This document shows positions 42,238-50,350 of a stretch of DNA of 64,000 nucleotides, piece by piece; position 1 is the first letter of the stretch, and each line of letters begins with the position of its first letter. Origin of the DNA: Amycolatopsis mediterranei (GTDB lineage Bacteria; Actinomycetota; Actinomycetes; Mycobacteriales; Pseudonocardiaceae); contig NZ_CP100416.1 in assembly GCF_026017845.1 (NCBI RefSeq), positions 4,373,615 through 4,437,614 on the forward strand, read 5' to 3'. The notes beneath the pieces were generated by a model, which worked only from the letters and a program-made list of their open reading frames with translations, did not search any database and was not told where the DNA came from. The position numbers were made by a program, and so were the translations under genes.

Positions 42238-43212
42238 TCACTGAGCTCCCCGGCGCACCGAGGACGGCGACTGGCCGAACCGCCGGCGGAACTGGCCCCG
42301 GAACGCGGCCGCGTCGGCGTACCCCACCAGGGCGCCCACCCGCTCCACCGGGATCGAGGAGCGGCACAGCATGATCCGGGCGGCGTCCAGGCGCAGGCGA
42401 CGCAGGACTTCGCTCGGGTTCTCCCCGAGCACCGCGTGGCAACGGCGGCGCAGGGTGCGCTCGGTCGTGCCGAGCCGCGCGGCGATGGCCGCGATGGAGT
42501 CCGGCTCGGCGTAGCTTTCGCGGGCCAGCTGGAGGAACCGCCGCACCGTGGTGTCCGGCACGGGGTCCAGCGGCGTCCGGCGCCCCAGCTCTTCGTCCAG
42601 CCAGGCCAGCTGGTTCGGCGAGCCGATCCGGCGCACCAGCTCCCGGGCCAGTTCCTGCTCGCCGTCCAGTGTCGCGGCGGTGATCAGGGTCCCGGTCGCC
42701 AGCATCGGCAGTCCCGGCAGCAACGAGACCGCCGGGTGGCGCGTTTCGATGTCCTGCGCGATACGGCCGCAGGCCACGGTTTCGTGCCCGTCCAGCAGGC
42801 CCGCCTCGGCCAGCGCCAGTACCGACGCGCCGGCCGCCGCGAGCAGCGCCCCGCCGGCGTGCTGCTGCCGCAACCAAGGCAAGACCGCGGCCCAGCCCGG
42901 CGGGCGCACGACGTCGTCGGCCGCCACGGCGAGATCGTCGAAGGCAGGCAGGAACACCGCTTTCGCGATGGCGTCGCCGCCGACGCGGCCATCGGCGGGC
43001 AGCCGGATCCCCGCTGCCGCGCGCACTCCGTCGCCGGTCGGTGTCAGCACCCGGACCCGAAGCCCGCTCACCTCGGTGCCCGACGGGTAGAACGCGTGCC
43101 CGCCGTAGACCCGGTCCCGGTAGCGATCCGACAGCGCCATGGCGTCCGACACCGTGCCGAGGCTGCCGAGCCGGACGCCTTCGAAGGCGACGATGAACAC
43201 CTGCTGCCGCAT
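42238..43212 (-). CDS. GlxA/FtrA-type AraC family regulator
   Basis: This 324-residue regulator has an N-terminal DJ-1/PfpI-like domain (about residues 1-170) and a C-terminal AraC double helix-turn-helix (IAAIAARLGTTERTLRRRC and VGYADAAAFRGQFRRRFGQSP). The nucleophile Cys of active DJ-1/PfpI enzymes is absent (AAGASVLALAEAG), so the domain probably senses a ligand. It is divergent from the LuxE-like/LuxC operon across a 150-base gap and is the likely activator of that operon. Confidence 0.9.
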   Translation of the reverse strand: MRQQVFIVAFEGVRLGSLGTVSDAMALSDRYRDRVYGGHAFYPSGTEVSGLRVRVLTPTGDGVRAAAGIRLPADGRVGGDAIAKAVFLPAFDDLAVAADDVVRPPGWAAVLPWLRQQHAGGALLAAAGASVLALAEAGLLDGHETVACGRIAQDIETRHPAVSLLPGLPMLATGTLITAATLDGEQELARELVRRIGSPNQLAWLDEELGRRTPLDPVPDTTVRRFLQLARESYAEPDSIAAIAARLGTTERTLRRRCHAVLGENPSEVLRRLRLDAARIMLCRSSIPVERVGALVGYADAAAFRGQFRRRFGQSPSSVRRGAQ

Positions 43213-43287
43213 CCGCGCCACCTTTCTCCGTCGAACCGGCCACTGTGGCCGAAGCGTCCCCGGTCCTGTCCGCTCCGCCGATGGTTT

Positions 43288-43305
43288 CCCCCGCCGCGGC
43301 GGGGG
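43288..43305. repeat. GC-only 18-bp palindrome between AraC and LuxE-like genes
   Basis: CCCCCGCCGCGGCGGGGG is a perfect palindrome midway in the divergent gap, flanked by a further TCCGCC/GGCGGA pair. It could be an operator for the AraC-type regulator or an RNA hairpin in the LuxE-like leader. In a GC-rich genome such a palindrome may also be chance. Confidence 0.35.
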
Positions 43306-43362
43306 AGCCTGGCGGATGACCCGACGCGGGGTGCCGCGTCCGGAACCCAAGGAGGCTTCCGC

Positions 43363-44709
43363 ATGGATCAGGCCAGCCGCGCACTGCTCGACATGGGCCA
43401 GGCGCCGGAGCTCTACCGGTACGCCCCGGAAGAGCTGCTGCCGCTGCACCTCGAAGCGGCCGACGCCGTGGTCGCCGAACGGCGGCAGCAGGTCCCGATC
43501 CTGGACCGCCGGGCGCGGGAGGCCGGCATCGACCGGATCTCCCGCAAGAGCGACCTCGTCCCGCTGCTGTTCCCGCACTCGACGTACAAATCCTATCCGA
43601 CGTCGTTCGTGGAAAAGAAGCGCTGGAAGGATTTGGCGCGCTGGCTGACCACCCTGTCGTCGGACGATGCCACCACAGTGGACTTCGACGGCGTGACCGA
43701 CGAGGACGAGTGGGTCGACCGGCTGCGCGAGAACGGGCACTTCGTCATCGCCACCAGCGGCACGACCGGCAAGTGCTCGTTCCTGCGCCACAGCACCGAA
43801 GACCGCGCCCGCAAAGCCGACGCCTTCGCTCGCCAGCTCGGCTGGCCCTTCGCCCGCGCGGACGGCTCCCGCAGCTACTTCTGGCTGGGCCCGCACATCG
43901 GCGTCAACAGCGCGATGGACGCGGCCACCCTCGGCGCGAGCCTCTGGTCCACCCCGGACAACGCCTTCTTCCTCACCGACGAGCGGCTGCGCCTGACCGA
44001 CATCAGTCGCCTGGCGGCCATGCGCCGCCGGATGGCCGATGGCGTGGCCACCCCGGGCGAGATCGCCGCCTTCGAGAAGCAGCAGCAGGCGCGGAGCCAG
44101 GCGCTGTACCCGGGTATCGACGCGTTCATCGACCGGCTGCTCGACCGGCGGAACGAAAAGCTGAGCATCTCGGGCACGTGGGCGCAGCACCTGCTGGTCC
44201 GCGACCGGGCGCGCGAGCGGGGCATCCCGGACGGGGCGTTCCACCCCGAGTCGATCGTCAGCGCGGGCGGCGGGATCAAGAACGTCGCGCTGCCGGAGGA
44301 CTACCAGGAGCAGGTCGCGCGGTTCTACGGCGACGTCGTCCGCACCGGCACCTACGGCATGACCGAGATGTTCCAGCTGATGAACCGGTGCGAGAAGCTG
44401 CGTTACCACCTCCCGCCCGGCTTGCTGCCGCTGGTGCTCGACCAGGCCGGCGAGACCTTGCTGAACACCGAGGACGTGACGGGCGAGGTGGTCGTGGGCC
44501 GGTTCGCGTTCGTCGACTTCGCCATCACCGGCCGCTGGAGCGGCACGATCACCAGCGACCGGGTGGAGTTCGACACCGGCGCGCACTGCCTCTGCGGCCG
44601 TCCCGGCCCGACGATCCTGGACACGATCACCCGCTACCGCACCGACGACGACACGATCGGCTGTGCCGGCACGATCGACGGCTACATCAGGGGAGCTCTG
44701 GCGTCATGA
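43363..44709 (+). CDS. LuxE/PaaK-like acyl-activating enzyme
   Basis: This 448-residue adenylate-forming enzyme is of the LuxE (acyl-protein synthetase)/PaaK-like group. The ATP motif is ATSGTTGKCSF (near residue 130), and YGMTEMFQL is the second adenylation motif; there is no large C-terminal domain of the FadD type. In LuxE the activated acyl group passes to an enzyme Cys and on to LuxC. The ATG follows GGAGG and the stop overlaps the LuxC-like start (ATGA), so the two products probably act together. Confidence 0.8.
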   Translation: MDQASRALLDMGQAPELYRYAPEELLPLHLEAADAVVAERRQQVPILDRRAREAGIDRISRKSDLVPLLFPHSTYKSYPTSFVEKKRWKDLARWLTTLSSDDATTVDFDGVTDEDEWVDRLRENGHFVIATSGTTGKCSFLRHSTEDRARKADAFARQLGWPFARADGSRSYFWLGPHIGVNSAMDAATLGASLWSTPDNAFFLTDERLRLTDISRLAAMRRRMADGVATPGEIAAFEKQQQARSQALYPGIDAFIDRLLDRRNEKLSISGTWAQHLLVRDRARERGIPDGAFHPESIVSAGGGIKNVALPEDYQEQVARFYGDVVRTGTYGMTEMFQLMNRCEKLRYHLPPGLLPLVLDQAGETLLNTEDVTGEVVVGRFAFVDFAITGRWSGTITSDRVEFDTGAHCLCGRPGPTILDTITRYRTDDDTIGCAGTIDGYIRGALAS

Positions 44710-46100
44710 CCGCACTCGTTTCCGAAACGCCCCACCGCGTCCGACACGTGGCCCGCGGGGTGCCGGTCAGTGGTGACGAACGCTCATTCGGCGCGGGGGC
44801 GAGCCGCTTCGTGACGCCGGCACTGGATCTCGACGCGCTGGTCTGGCCGCGCAGCGAACCCGGACCGGCGTTCGACACCCCGGTGGCCGAGATCATGGAC
44901 GTGCTGGTGGAACTCGGTTCGTGGCTGGAGCGGGACCCGGACGGGCTGGTCGCGGACGCACTCGCGGCGGCCCGGCGCACGAACCCGTTGCCGGCCGGGG
45001 TGCTGACCGAGGCGTACGCGTCGCTGGGCCGGACGTTCACCCGGCGCACCATGGAGTTCATGATCGAGCAGGAGCTCGGCGGCGCCGACGTCCTCGACGG
45101 CTGGCGCACGATCTCCGGCACGCCGTCCGGCCGGGAGGTCCGGGTCCGCGCGTTCCCGGCGCGGGTGGTGCACGTGCTGGCGGGCAACGCGCCCGGCGTC
45201 GGCGCGGTGTCGCTGCTGCGGGCGGCACTGACCAAGGGCGTCAACCTGTTCAAGCTGCCGTCCAACGACCTCTACTCGACCAGTCTGCTGCTCGCCGGCC
45301 TGCACGCGGTGGCGCCCGGCCACCCGACCTCCCGGTCGTGTTCCGCCGCCTACTGGCGCGGCGGGGACGCCGAGGTCGAGTCGGTGTTGTTCCGGCCGCA
45401 GTTCTTCGACAAGCTCGCGGCGTGGGGCGGCGAGGCGTCGTTGCGCAGTGCCCGTGCGTACGTGGGTCCCGGTTTCGAACTCGTCTCGTTCGATCCCAAG
45501 ACGTCGGTGTCGCTGATCGGCCGGGAGGCCTTCGCCTCGGCGGAGTCGCTGCGAGCGGCCGCCGAAGCCGCGGCGACGGACATCATGCTGATGGACCAGC
45601 AAGCGTGCGCGGCCAGCCGGTTCCAGTACGTCGAAGGGAGTGCGGCGGAGGCCGACCGCTTCGCCGCGGCCCTGCTGCCGCGGCTGGGGGTCGCCCGCCG
45701 GCTCGGCTCCGCGGTCGGCAACCCGGTGCCCGCCGACATCCGCGAGGAGGTCGAAGCGCTACGCGATCTGGCGCCCTACGCCCGGGTGTTCGGTGGCTAC
45801 GAAGGGTCCGGGCTGGTCGTGCGCACCGAAGAGCCGGTCGACTTCCACCCGGAGAACAAGGTGGCGAACGTCGTTCCGGTGGACCGCCTCGAAGACGCGC
45901 TGGGCCGGATCAACGTCGCGACGCAGAGCGTCGGGGTCTATCCCGCGTCCCGCAAGGCATCGCTGCGGGACGCGCTCGCCGCCGCGGGCGCGCAGCGCGT
46001 CGTGACGCTCGGGAACGTGCCGGTCGTCGAGGCCGGGCTGCCCCACGACGGCTTCTACCCGCTGCAGCGGCTCGTGCGCTGGGTCTCGGACGAAGGTTAA
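44706..46100 (+). CDS. luxC: LuxC-like acyl-CoA reductase
   Basis: This 464-residue acyl-CoA reductase of the LuxC family reduces an activated acyl group to an aldehyde with NADPH. The acyl-accepting Cys is in MDQQACAASRF, and VLAGNAPGVGAVSLLRAAL matches the nucleotide-binding region. No luciferase genes are present, so bioluminescence is not implied. In this catabolic setting it may run in reverse, turning an aldehyde into an acyl-CoA, or make an aldehyde intermediate. It overlaps the LuxE-like gene by four bases. Confidence 0.85.
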   Translation: MTALVSETPHRVRHVARGVPVSGDERSFGAGASRFVTPALDLDALVWPRSEPGPAFDTPVAEIMDVLVELGSWLERDPDGLVADALAAARRTNPLPAGVLTEAYASLGRTFTRRTMEFMIEQELGGADVLDGWRTISGTPSGREVRVRAFPARVVHVLAGNAPGVGAVSLLRAALTKGVNLFKLPSNDLYSTSLLLAGLHAVAPGHPTSRSCSAAYWRGGDAEVESVLFRPQFFDKLAAWGGEASLRSARAYVGPGFELVSFDPKTSVSLIGREAFASAESLRAAAEAAATDIMLMDQQACAASRFQYVEGSAAEADRFAAALLPRLGVARRLGSAVGNPVPADIREEVEALRDLAPYARVFGGYEGSGLVVRTEEPVDFHPENKVANVVPVDRLEDALGRINVATQSVGVYPASRKASLRDALAAAGAQRVVTLGNVPVVEAGLPHDGFYPLQRLVRWVSDEG

Positions 46101-46107
46101 AGTAGTG

Positions 46108-46125
46108 TAATTATCTATCTATTAG
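46108..46125. promoter_or_regulatory. Shared 18-bp operator, site I
   Basis: TAATTATCTATCTATTAG (minus strand CTAATAGATAGATAATTA) lies in the 40-base gap after the LuxC-like gene and 15 bases before the next ACAD start. It therefore separates the LuxE-like/LuxC operon from an ACAD operon with its own regulated promoter. Confidence 0.72.
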
Positions 46126-46140
46126 TGATACGGTGGACCG

Positions 46141-47436
46141 ATGGCTGACGACCTCGAACCCGACGGCGCGCGCGAGTTCCTCGACCAGGCCCGCCGGTTC
46201 CTCGACGCGAACGCCGGGCGCAAGCCCGAGCCCGCCGCCTTCCGGTGGGGTCACGGCGACGATCGGGTCGCCTACTTCAGCGCCGACCCGCCCGAGGTCG
46301 AACGGGCCGCCGTGGACCGCGCCCGGGCCTGGCAGCGGACCCGCTACGAGAACGGCTTCGGCTGGATCACCGGGCCGCCGGAGTACGGCGGCCGCGGCCT
46401 GAGCGCGGTGCACGCCATGCTCTACGACGGGCTGGAGGCGGAGTACGACGTGCCGGACACCGGCACGCTGAGCGTGGTGGGCCTCGGGATGGTCGGGCCG
46501 ACCATCCTGGCCCACGCGCGGGAGCACCTCAAGGACCGCTGGCTGCCGGCGATGTACCGCGGCGACGCGATCGCCTGCCAGCTGTTCAGCGAGCCCGGCG
46601 CCGGGTCCGACCTCGCCGGCGTGCGCACCAGCGCGGTGCGCGACGGCGGCGAGTGGGTGCTCAACGGGCAGAAGGTGTGGACGTCGGTCGCCCACCTCAG
46701 CCAGATCGGCCTCGCGCTCACCCGGACCGATCCCGACGCACCCAAACACCGGGGTATCACCGCGTTCCTGGTGCCGATGGACGCTCCCGGCGTCGAAATC
46801 CGGCCGCTGCGGCAGATGACCGGGGGCGCCGATTTCAACGAGGTCTTCCTCACCGACGTCCGGATCCCCGACGACCACCGGCTCGGCGAGGTCGACGGCG
46901 GCTGGACGGTCGCGCTGACCACCCTGATGAACGAACGGGCGACGGTCGGCAACGAGAGCGCCGGCCCGGTCGGCACGGCTCTGACACCGGACCGGCTGGC
47001 CGCCCTGATGCGGGCCACCGGCGTCGCCGACGACGGCGCGTTGCGGGCCCGGCTGGCCGAGCTGCTCGTCGACCTGACGGCCACCGCGCAGCTCAACGCG
47101 AGGGCGGCACGCCGGCTGCGGACCGGTGCCGCGCCCGGCCCGGAGCGGTCGGTGTCCAAGCTGATGTACGCGCAGAACCTCTCCAAGGCCGCGCACTTCG
47201 TGGCGGACGTCCTGGGCCAGCGGGTCGTCGCCGACACCGGCGAGTGGGGCACGTTCGCCTGGACCGAACTGCTGCTGGCCACCCCGGCGCTGCGCATCCT
47301 CGGCGGGACCGAGGAGATCATGAAGAACATCCTGGCGGAACGGGTGCTCGGCCTGCCGAAGGAACCGGGCATCGACACGCGGTCGCCGTTCCGGGCGCTG
47401 CGGCACTCCGGAGCGGACCAAGGAGGCACGGCGTGA
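46141..47436 (+). CDS. Acyl-CoA dehydrogenase, alpha-type (catalytic partner)
   Basis: This 431-residue acyl-CoA dehydrogenase has FSEPGAGSDLAGV and the C-terminal LGGTEEIMKNILAERVLGLPKEP. The likely catalytic Glu is in LMNERATVG. It is longer than most because of an N-terminal extension before PPEYGGRG. The beta-type subunit overlaps it by four bases (GTGA), so the two probably form a heterotetramer. It follows operator site I closely. Confidence 0.92.
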   Translation: MADDLEPDGAREFLDQARRFLDANAGRKPEPAAFRWGHGDDRVAYFSADPPEVERAAVDRARAWQRTRYENGFGWITGPPEYGGRGLSAVHAMLYDGLEAEYDVPDTGTLSVVGLGMVGPTILAHAREHLKDRWLPAMYRGDAIACQLFSEPGAGSDLAGVRTSAVRDGGEWVLNGQKVWTSVAHLSQIGLALTRTDPDAPKHRGITAFLVPMDAPGVEIRPLRQMTGGADFNEVFLTDVRIPDDHRLGEVDGGWTVALTTLMNERATVGNESAGPVGTALTPDRLAALMRATGVADDGALRARLAELLVDLTATAQLNARAARRLRTGAAPGPERSVSKLMYAQNLSKAAHFVADVLGQRVVADTGEWGTFAWTELLLATPALRILGGTEEIMKNILAERVLGLPKEPGIDTRSPFRALRHSGADQGGTA

Positions 47437-48569
47437 CCCAGACCGTGGTGACACCCGTGAGTTCACAGGAAGACCTCGACGAGCTGCGCGCGGCGGTGCG
47501 GGACTTCCTCGAGGCGAAGTCGGGTGAGGACGCCGTCCGCGCCCAGATGGAACGCGAACCGCGCTTCGATCCGGAAGTCTGGGCGCAGCTGACCGGCGAG
47601 CTGCGGCTGGCCGCGCTGGCCGTTCCCGAGGAGTACGGCGGCGACGGCTTCGGGTTGGTGGAGCTGGGTGTGGTCCTGGAGGAAATGGGCCGGTCCCTGC
47701 TGTGCGCCCCGTTCTTCTCGTCGGCCGTGCTGGCCGCCCAGGCCCTGCTGGCCGCCGGAGATCCGGACGCGTGCGCTCGCTACCTTCCCGGGATCGCCGC
47801 CGGCACCACGCGAGCAACGCTCGCGGTCACCGAAGCCGACGGCTCGTGGGACCCGCACCGGATCGCCACGCGCGCCGAGGTGGCGTCCCCCGGCGGCTGG
47901 GCACTGACCGGGCACAAGTGTTTCGTCCTCGACGGAACCACCGCCGACCTGCTGCTCGTCGTCGCCCGCACCGAGGCGGGCCTCTCGCTGTTCGCGGTCG
48001 AGCGGACAGCTCCCGGCGTACGCGCCGAATCCCTGCGCACTCTGGACGCCACGCGAGCGCAGGCGCGCGTCATGCTCGACGCCGCGCCGGCGACCCTGGT
48101 GGGCGCGGACGGCGCGGGGGAGCGGCTGCTCGAGACGGTCCTCGACGTCGCCTCGGTCTGCCTCGCGGCCGAACAGGCCGGCGGGGCTCGCCGGGTGCTG
48201 GAGACCAGCGCCGAGTACGCCAGGACCCGCCACCAGTTCGGCCGGCCCATCGGCTCGTTCCAGGCGGTCAAGCACAAGTGCGCGGACATCCTGGTGCAGG
48301 TCGAGCTGGCCGAGGCGACCGCCCGCGAAGCCGCCCGGCTGCACACCGCCGACCCGGCGGGCTTCCGCGCGGCCGCCGCGGCGGCGCACGCCTGCTGCTC
48401 GCGCGCGTACGTGTTCGCGGCGATGGAGAACATCCAGGTGCACGGCGGGATCGGCTTCACCTGGGAACACCCGGCGCACCTGCACTTCCGCCGGGCGAAG
48501 TCCGCCCAGCTGCTGTTCGGCGGGCCGGCCGCCTACCACGAGCGGCTGCTCGCGGCGCTGGGCGTCTGA
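47433..48569 (+). CDS. Acyl-CoA dehydrogenase, beta-type
   Basis: This 378-residue ACAD homologue has HGGIGFTWEHPAHLHFRRA at the C-terminus and lacks both usual catalytic Glu positions, like the beta-type proteins at 1.3 and 34.1 kb. It probably pairs with the alpha-type subunit encoded directly upstream. The GTG at 47433 overlaps the upstream stop, with AGGAGG 6 bases before it. A crotonase gene follows by 6 bases. Confidence 0.92.
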   Translation: MTQTVVTPVSSQEDLDELRAAVRDFLEAKSGEDAVRAQMEREPRFDPEVWAQLTGELRLAALAVPEEYGGDGFGLVELGVVLEEMGRSLLCAPFFSSAVLAAQALLAAGDPDACARYLPGIAAGTTRATLAVTEADGSWDPHRIATRAEVASPGGWALTGHKCFVLDGTTADLLLVVARTEAGLSLFAVERTAPGVRAESLRTLDATRAQARVMLDAAPATLVGADGAGERLLETVLDVASVCLAAEQAGGARRVLETSAEYARTRHQFGRPIGSFQAVKHKCADILVQVELAEATAREAARLHTADPAGFRAAAAAAHACCSRAYVFAAMENIQVHGGIGFTWEHPAHLHFRRAKSAQLLFGGPAAYHERLLAALGV

Positions 48570-48575
48570 GCCCGG

Positions 48576-49436
48576 ATGCGGGAGTACGAGACCCTGCTGA
48601 CCGGGCTCGGCGCGGGTGTCCTCACCGTCACCCTCGACCGGCCGGACCGGCTCAACGCGATCACCCCGGTCCTCGTCCGGGAGCTGCTCGACGTCCTGGC
48701 CGCGGCCGACGCCGACGACGACGTCCGGGTGATCATCGTGACCGGGGCCGGGCGCGCGTTCTGCGCGGGCGCCGACCTGGGTGCCGGTGGCACTGTGTTC
48801 GACCACCGGGACACCGGAGCCGGGCACCGGGATCTCGGCGGCCTGGTCGCCCTCCGGCTCTACGCGAGCGCGAAGCCGGTGATCGGGGCCGTCAACGGCC
48901 CGGCGGTCGGGGCCGGCGCCGGGCTGACGCTGCCGATGGACATCCGGCTCGCCGCGACGACGGCCCGGTTCGGGTTCGTCTACGCCCGCCGCGGCATCGT
49001 GCCGGAGTCGGCGGCGAGCTGGTTCCTGCCGCGGGCCGTCGGCATGCAGCGGGCCATGGAGTGGGTGGCCACCGGGCGGGTGTTCGACGCCGCGGAAGCG
49101 CTCGCCGGCGGCTTGGTGCGGTCCGTGCACCCGCCGGAGGAGCTGCTGCCCGCGGCCACCGCGATCGCGCGCGAGATCGCCGACCACACCGCTCCGGTGT
49201 CGGTCGCGCTGGCGCGGCAGATGATGTGGCGGATGCTCGGCGAACCGGACCCGATGACCGCGCACCGCCTGGATTCGCTGCTGATGAGCCAGCTCGGCGG
49301 CGGACCGGACGCGGCCGAGGGCGTCGAATCGTTCCTGGCTCGCCGTCCGCCGGCGTTCCCGGGGCGGGTCGGCACCGACCTGCCACCGGCGTGGCCGTGG
49401 TGGCGCGACGAGGAGTTCCGGCCGTTCGGCGCGTGA
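48576..49436 (+). CDS. Crotonase-fold enoyl-CoA hydratase/isomerase family protein
   Basis: This 286-residue crotonase has the oxyanion-hole segment GAGRAFCAGADL and the sub-family pattern YARRGIVPESAASWFLPRAVG. The first catalytic Glu is replaced (GAGAGLTLPMD). The Glu in VPES is not at the position of the second. The C-terminal tail ends in WPWWRDEEFRPFGA. It may be an isomerase or hydrolase acting after the ACAD pair with which it is cotranscribed. Confidence 0.88.
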   Translation: MREYETLLTGLGAGVLTVTLDRPDRLNAITPVLVRELLDVLAAADADDDVRVIIVTGAGRAFCAGADLGAGGTVFDHRDTGAGHRDLGGLVALRLYASAKPVIGAVNGPAVGAGAGLTLPMDIRLAATTARFGFVYARRGIVPESAASWFLPRAVGMQRAMEWVATGRVFDAAEALAGGLVRSVHPPEELLPAATAIAREIADHTAPVSVALARQMMWRMLGEPDPMTAHRLDSLLMSQLGGGPDAAEGVESFLARRPPAFPGRVGTDLPPAWPWWRDEEFRPFGA

Positions 49437-49443
49437 GGCGGCC

Positions 49444-50199
49444 TCAGGACAGGATGTCGATGAGCTCCGGCACGTCGCCCCGCGTCATGTAGTTGCTGAC
49501 CTGCTTGAGGTGCTTGCGCCAGAACTCCATCGCCTGGTCGGCGTCGCGCGCCCGGATGAGCTCCAGCAGCTTCACGTGGGCGCGCTGCACGACCTTGGCC
49601 GACGCGAAGGCGGGCACCTCGTCCTGGCCGGCCGCGTAGGCGCGGTGGTGGGCGTCGATGAGGTGGAAGAGCATCCCGGCGAGCACGTCGAGCGTGTCGT
49701 TGCCGGACAGCTTCACCAGCAGCTCGTGGAACTCCGCGTCGTGCTCGGCGTAGCCCACCGCGTTGCCGATGAGCGCCTCGCCCTTCTCGACCAGGTCGGC
49801 CAGCGCCTGGACGTCCGCGGCGGTGCGCTTGGCCGCGAGGGTGCGCACGGCCGCGGTCTCCAGGAGGCTGCGCGCCTCGTAGACGTCGGCGATCGAGGCC
49901 TTGCGGTACTGCAGCAGCAGGCCGGCGTACCGGGCGGCCACCCGCGAGTCGGGCACCAGGACCCGGGCCCCGCCGCGCGCGCCGCGGCGGATGCTGATCA
50001 GCTGCTCGGATTCGAGGATCCGGAACGCCTCGCGCAGGGTCGGCCGGGACACGCCGTATTGTTCCATCAGCGCGGTTTCCGACGGCAGCGCCTGCCCCTC
50101 GGTGAGTTCGCCGAGGACGATCTGGCGCCGCAGGTCCGCGGCGATCATCTCGCCGGCCTTCGGGACGCGCACGATGGTCGATCGGGGAGCGGCGGTCAT
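49444..50199 (-). CDS. GntR family regulator, FadR/FCD type
   Basis: This 251-residue regulator is paralogous to the GntR at 40.1 kb. It has a winged helix (ALPSETALMEQYGVSRPTLREAFRILESE) and an FCD domain with HDAEFHELLVKLSGND. ATG at 50199 is preferred because GGAGG lies 6 bases upstream; a start at 50229 would add ten residues without one. It is divergent from the SDR-folP operon, with operator site J in the gap, so it is a candidate regulator of that promoter. Confidence 0.92.
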   Translation of the reverse strand: MTAAPRSTIVRVPKAGEMIAADLRRQIVLGELTEGQALPSETALMEQYGVSRPTLREAFRILESEQLISIRRGARGGARVLVPDSRVAARYAGLLLQYRKASIADVYEARSLLETAAVRTLAAKRTAADVQALADLVEKGEALIGNAVGYAEHDAEFHELLVKLSGNDTLDVLAGMLFHLIDAHHRAYAAGQDEVPAFASAKVVQRAHVKLLELIRARDADQAMEFWRKHLKQVSNYMTRGDVPELIDILS

Positions 50200-50275
50200 C
50201 GGATCCTCCAGTGTATTGAGTGCATTCATCCTACCTGATCACCCCTGGTCGAGCGCGGTACGGCTCCCCGGCTCG

Positions 50276-50323
50276 TTGACAGCCCCGAACCCCCTCTCTA
50301 TCGTCTATTCAGATAGATAATTG
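50276..50323 (+). promoter_or_regulatory. Promoter with shared 18-bp operator, site J
   Basis: A consensus -35 TTGACA (50276-50281), a 17-base spacer and a -10-like TATCGT (50299-50304) are followed at once by TATTCAGATAGATAATTG (50306-50323), a strong copy of the island palindrome. The operator covers the predicted transcription start, a classic repressor position. It is the clearest promoter-operator pair in the window and precedes the SDR by 27 bases. Confidence 0.75.
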
Positions 50324-50350
50324 TTCTGATCTCCGATGAAGGTGGCGACG

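Noticed and set aside
43363..46100. Bioluminescence operon
   Set aside because: LuxC and a LuxE-like protein are present, but no luciferase (LuxA/LuxB) or LuxD is in the window, and the context is catabolic.
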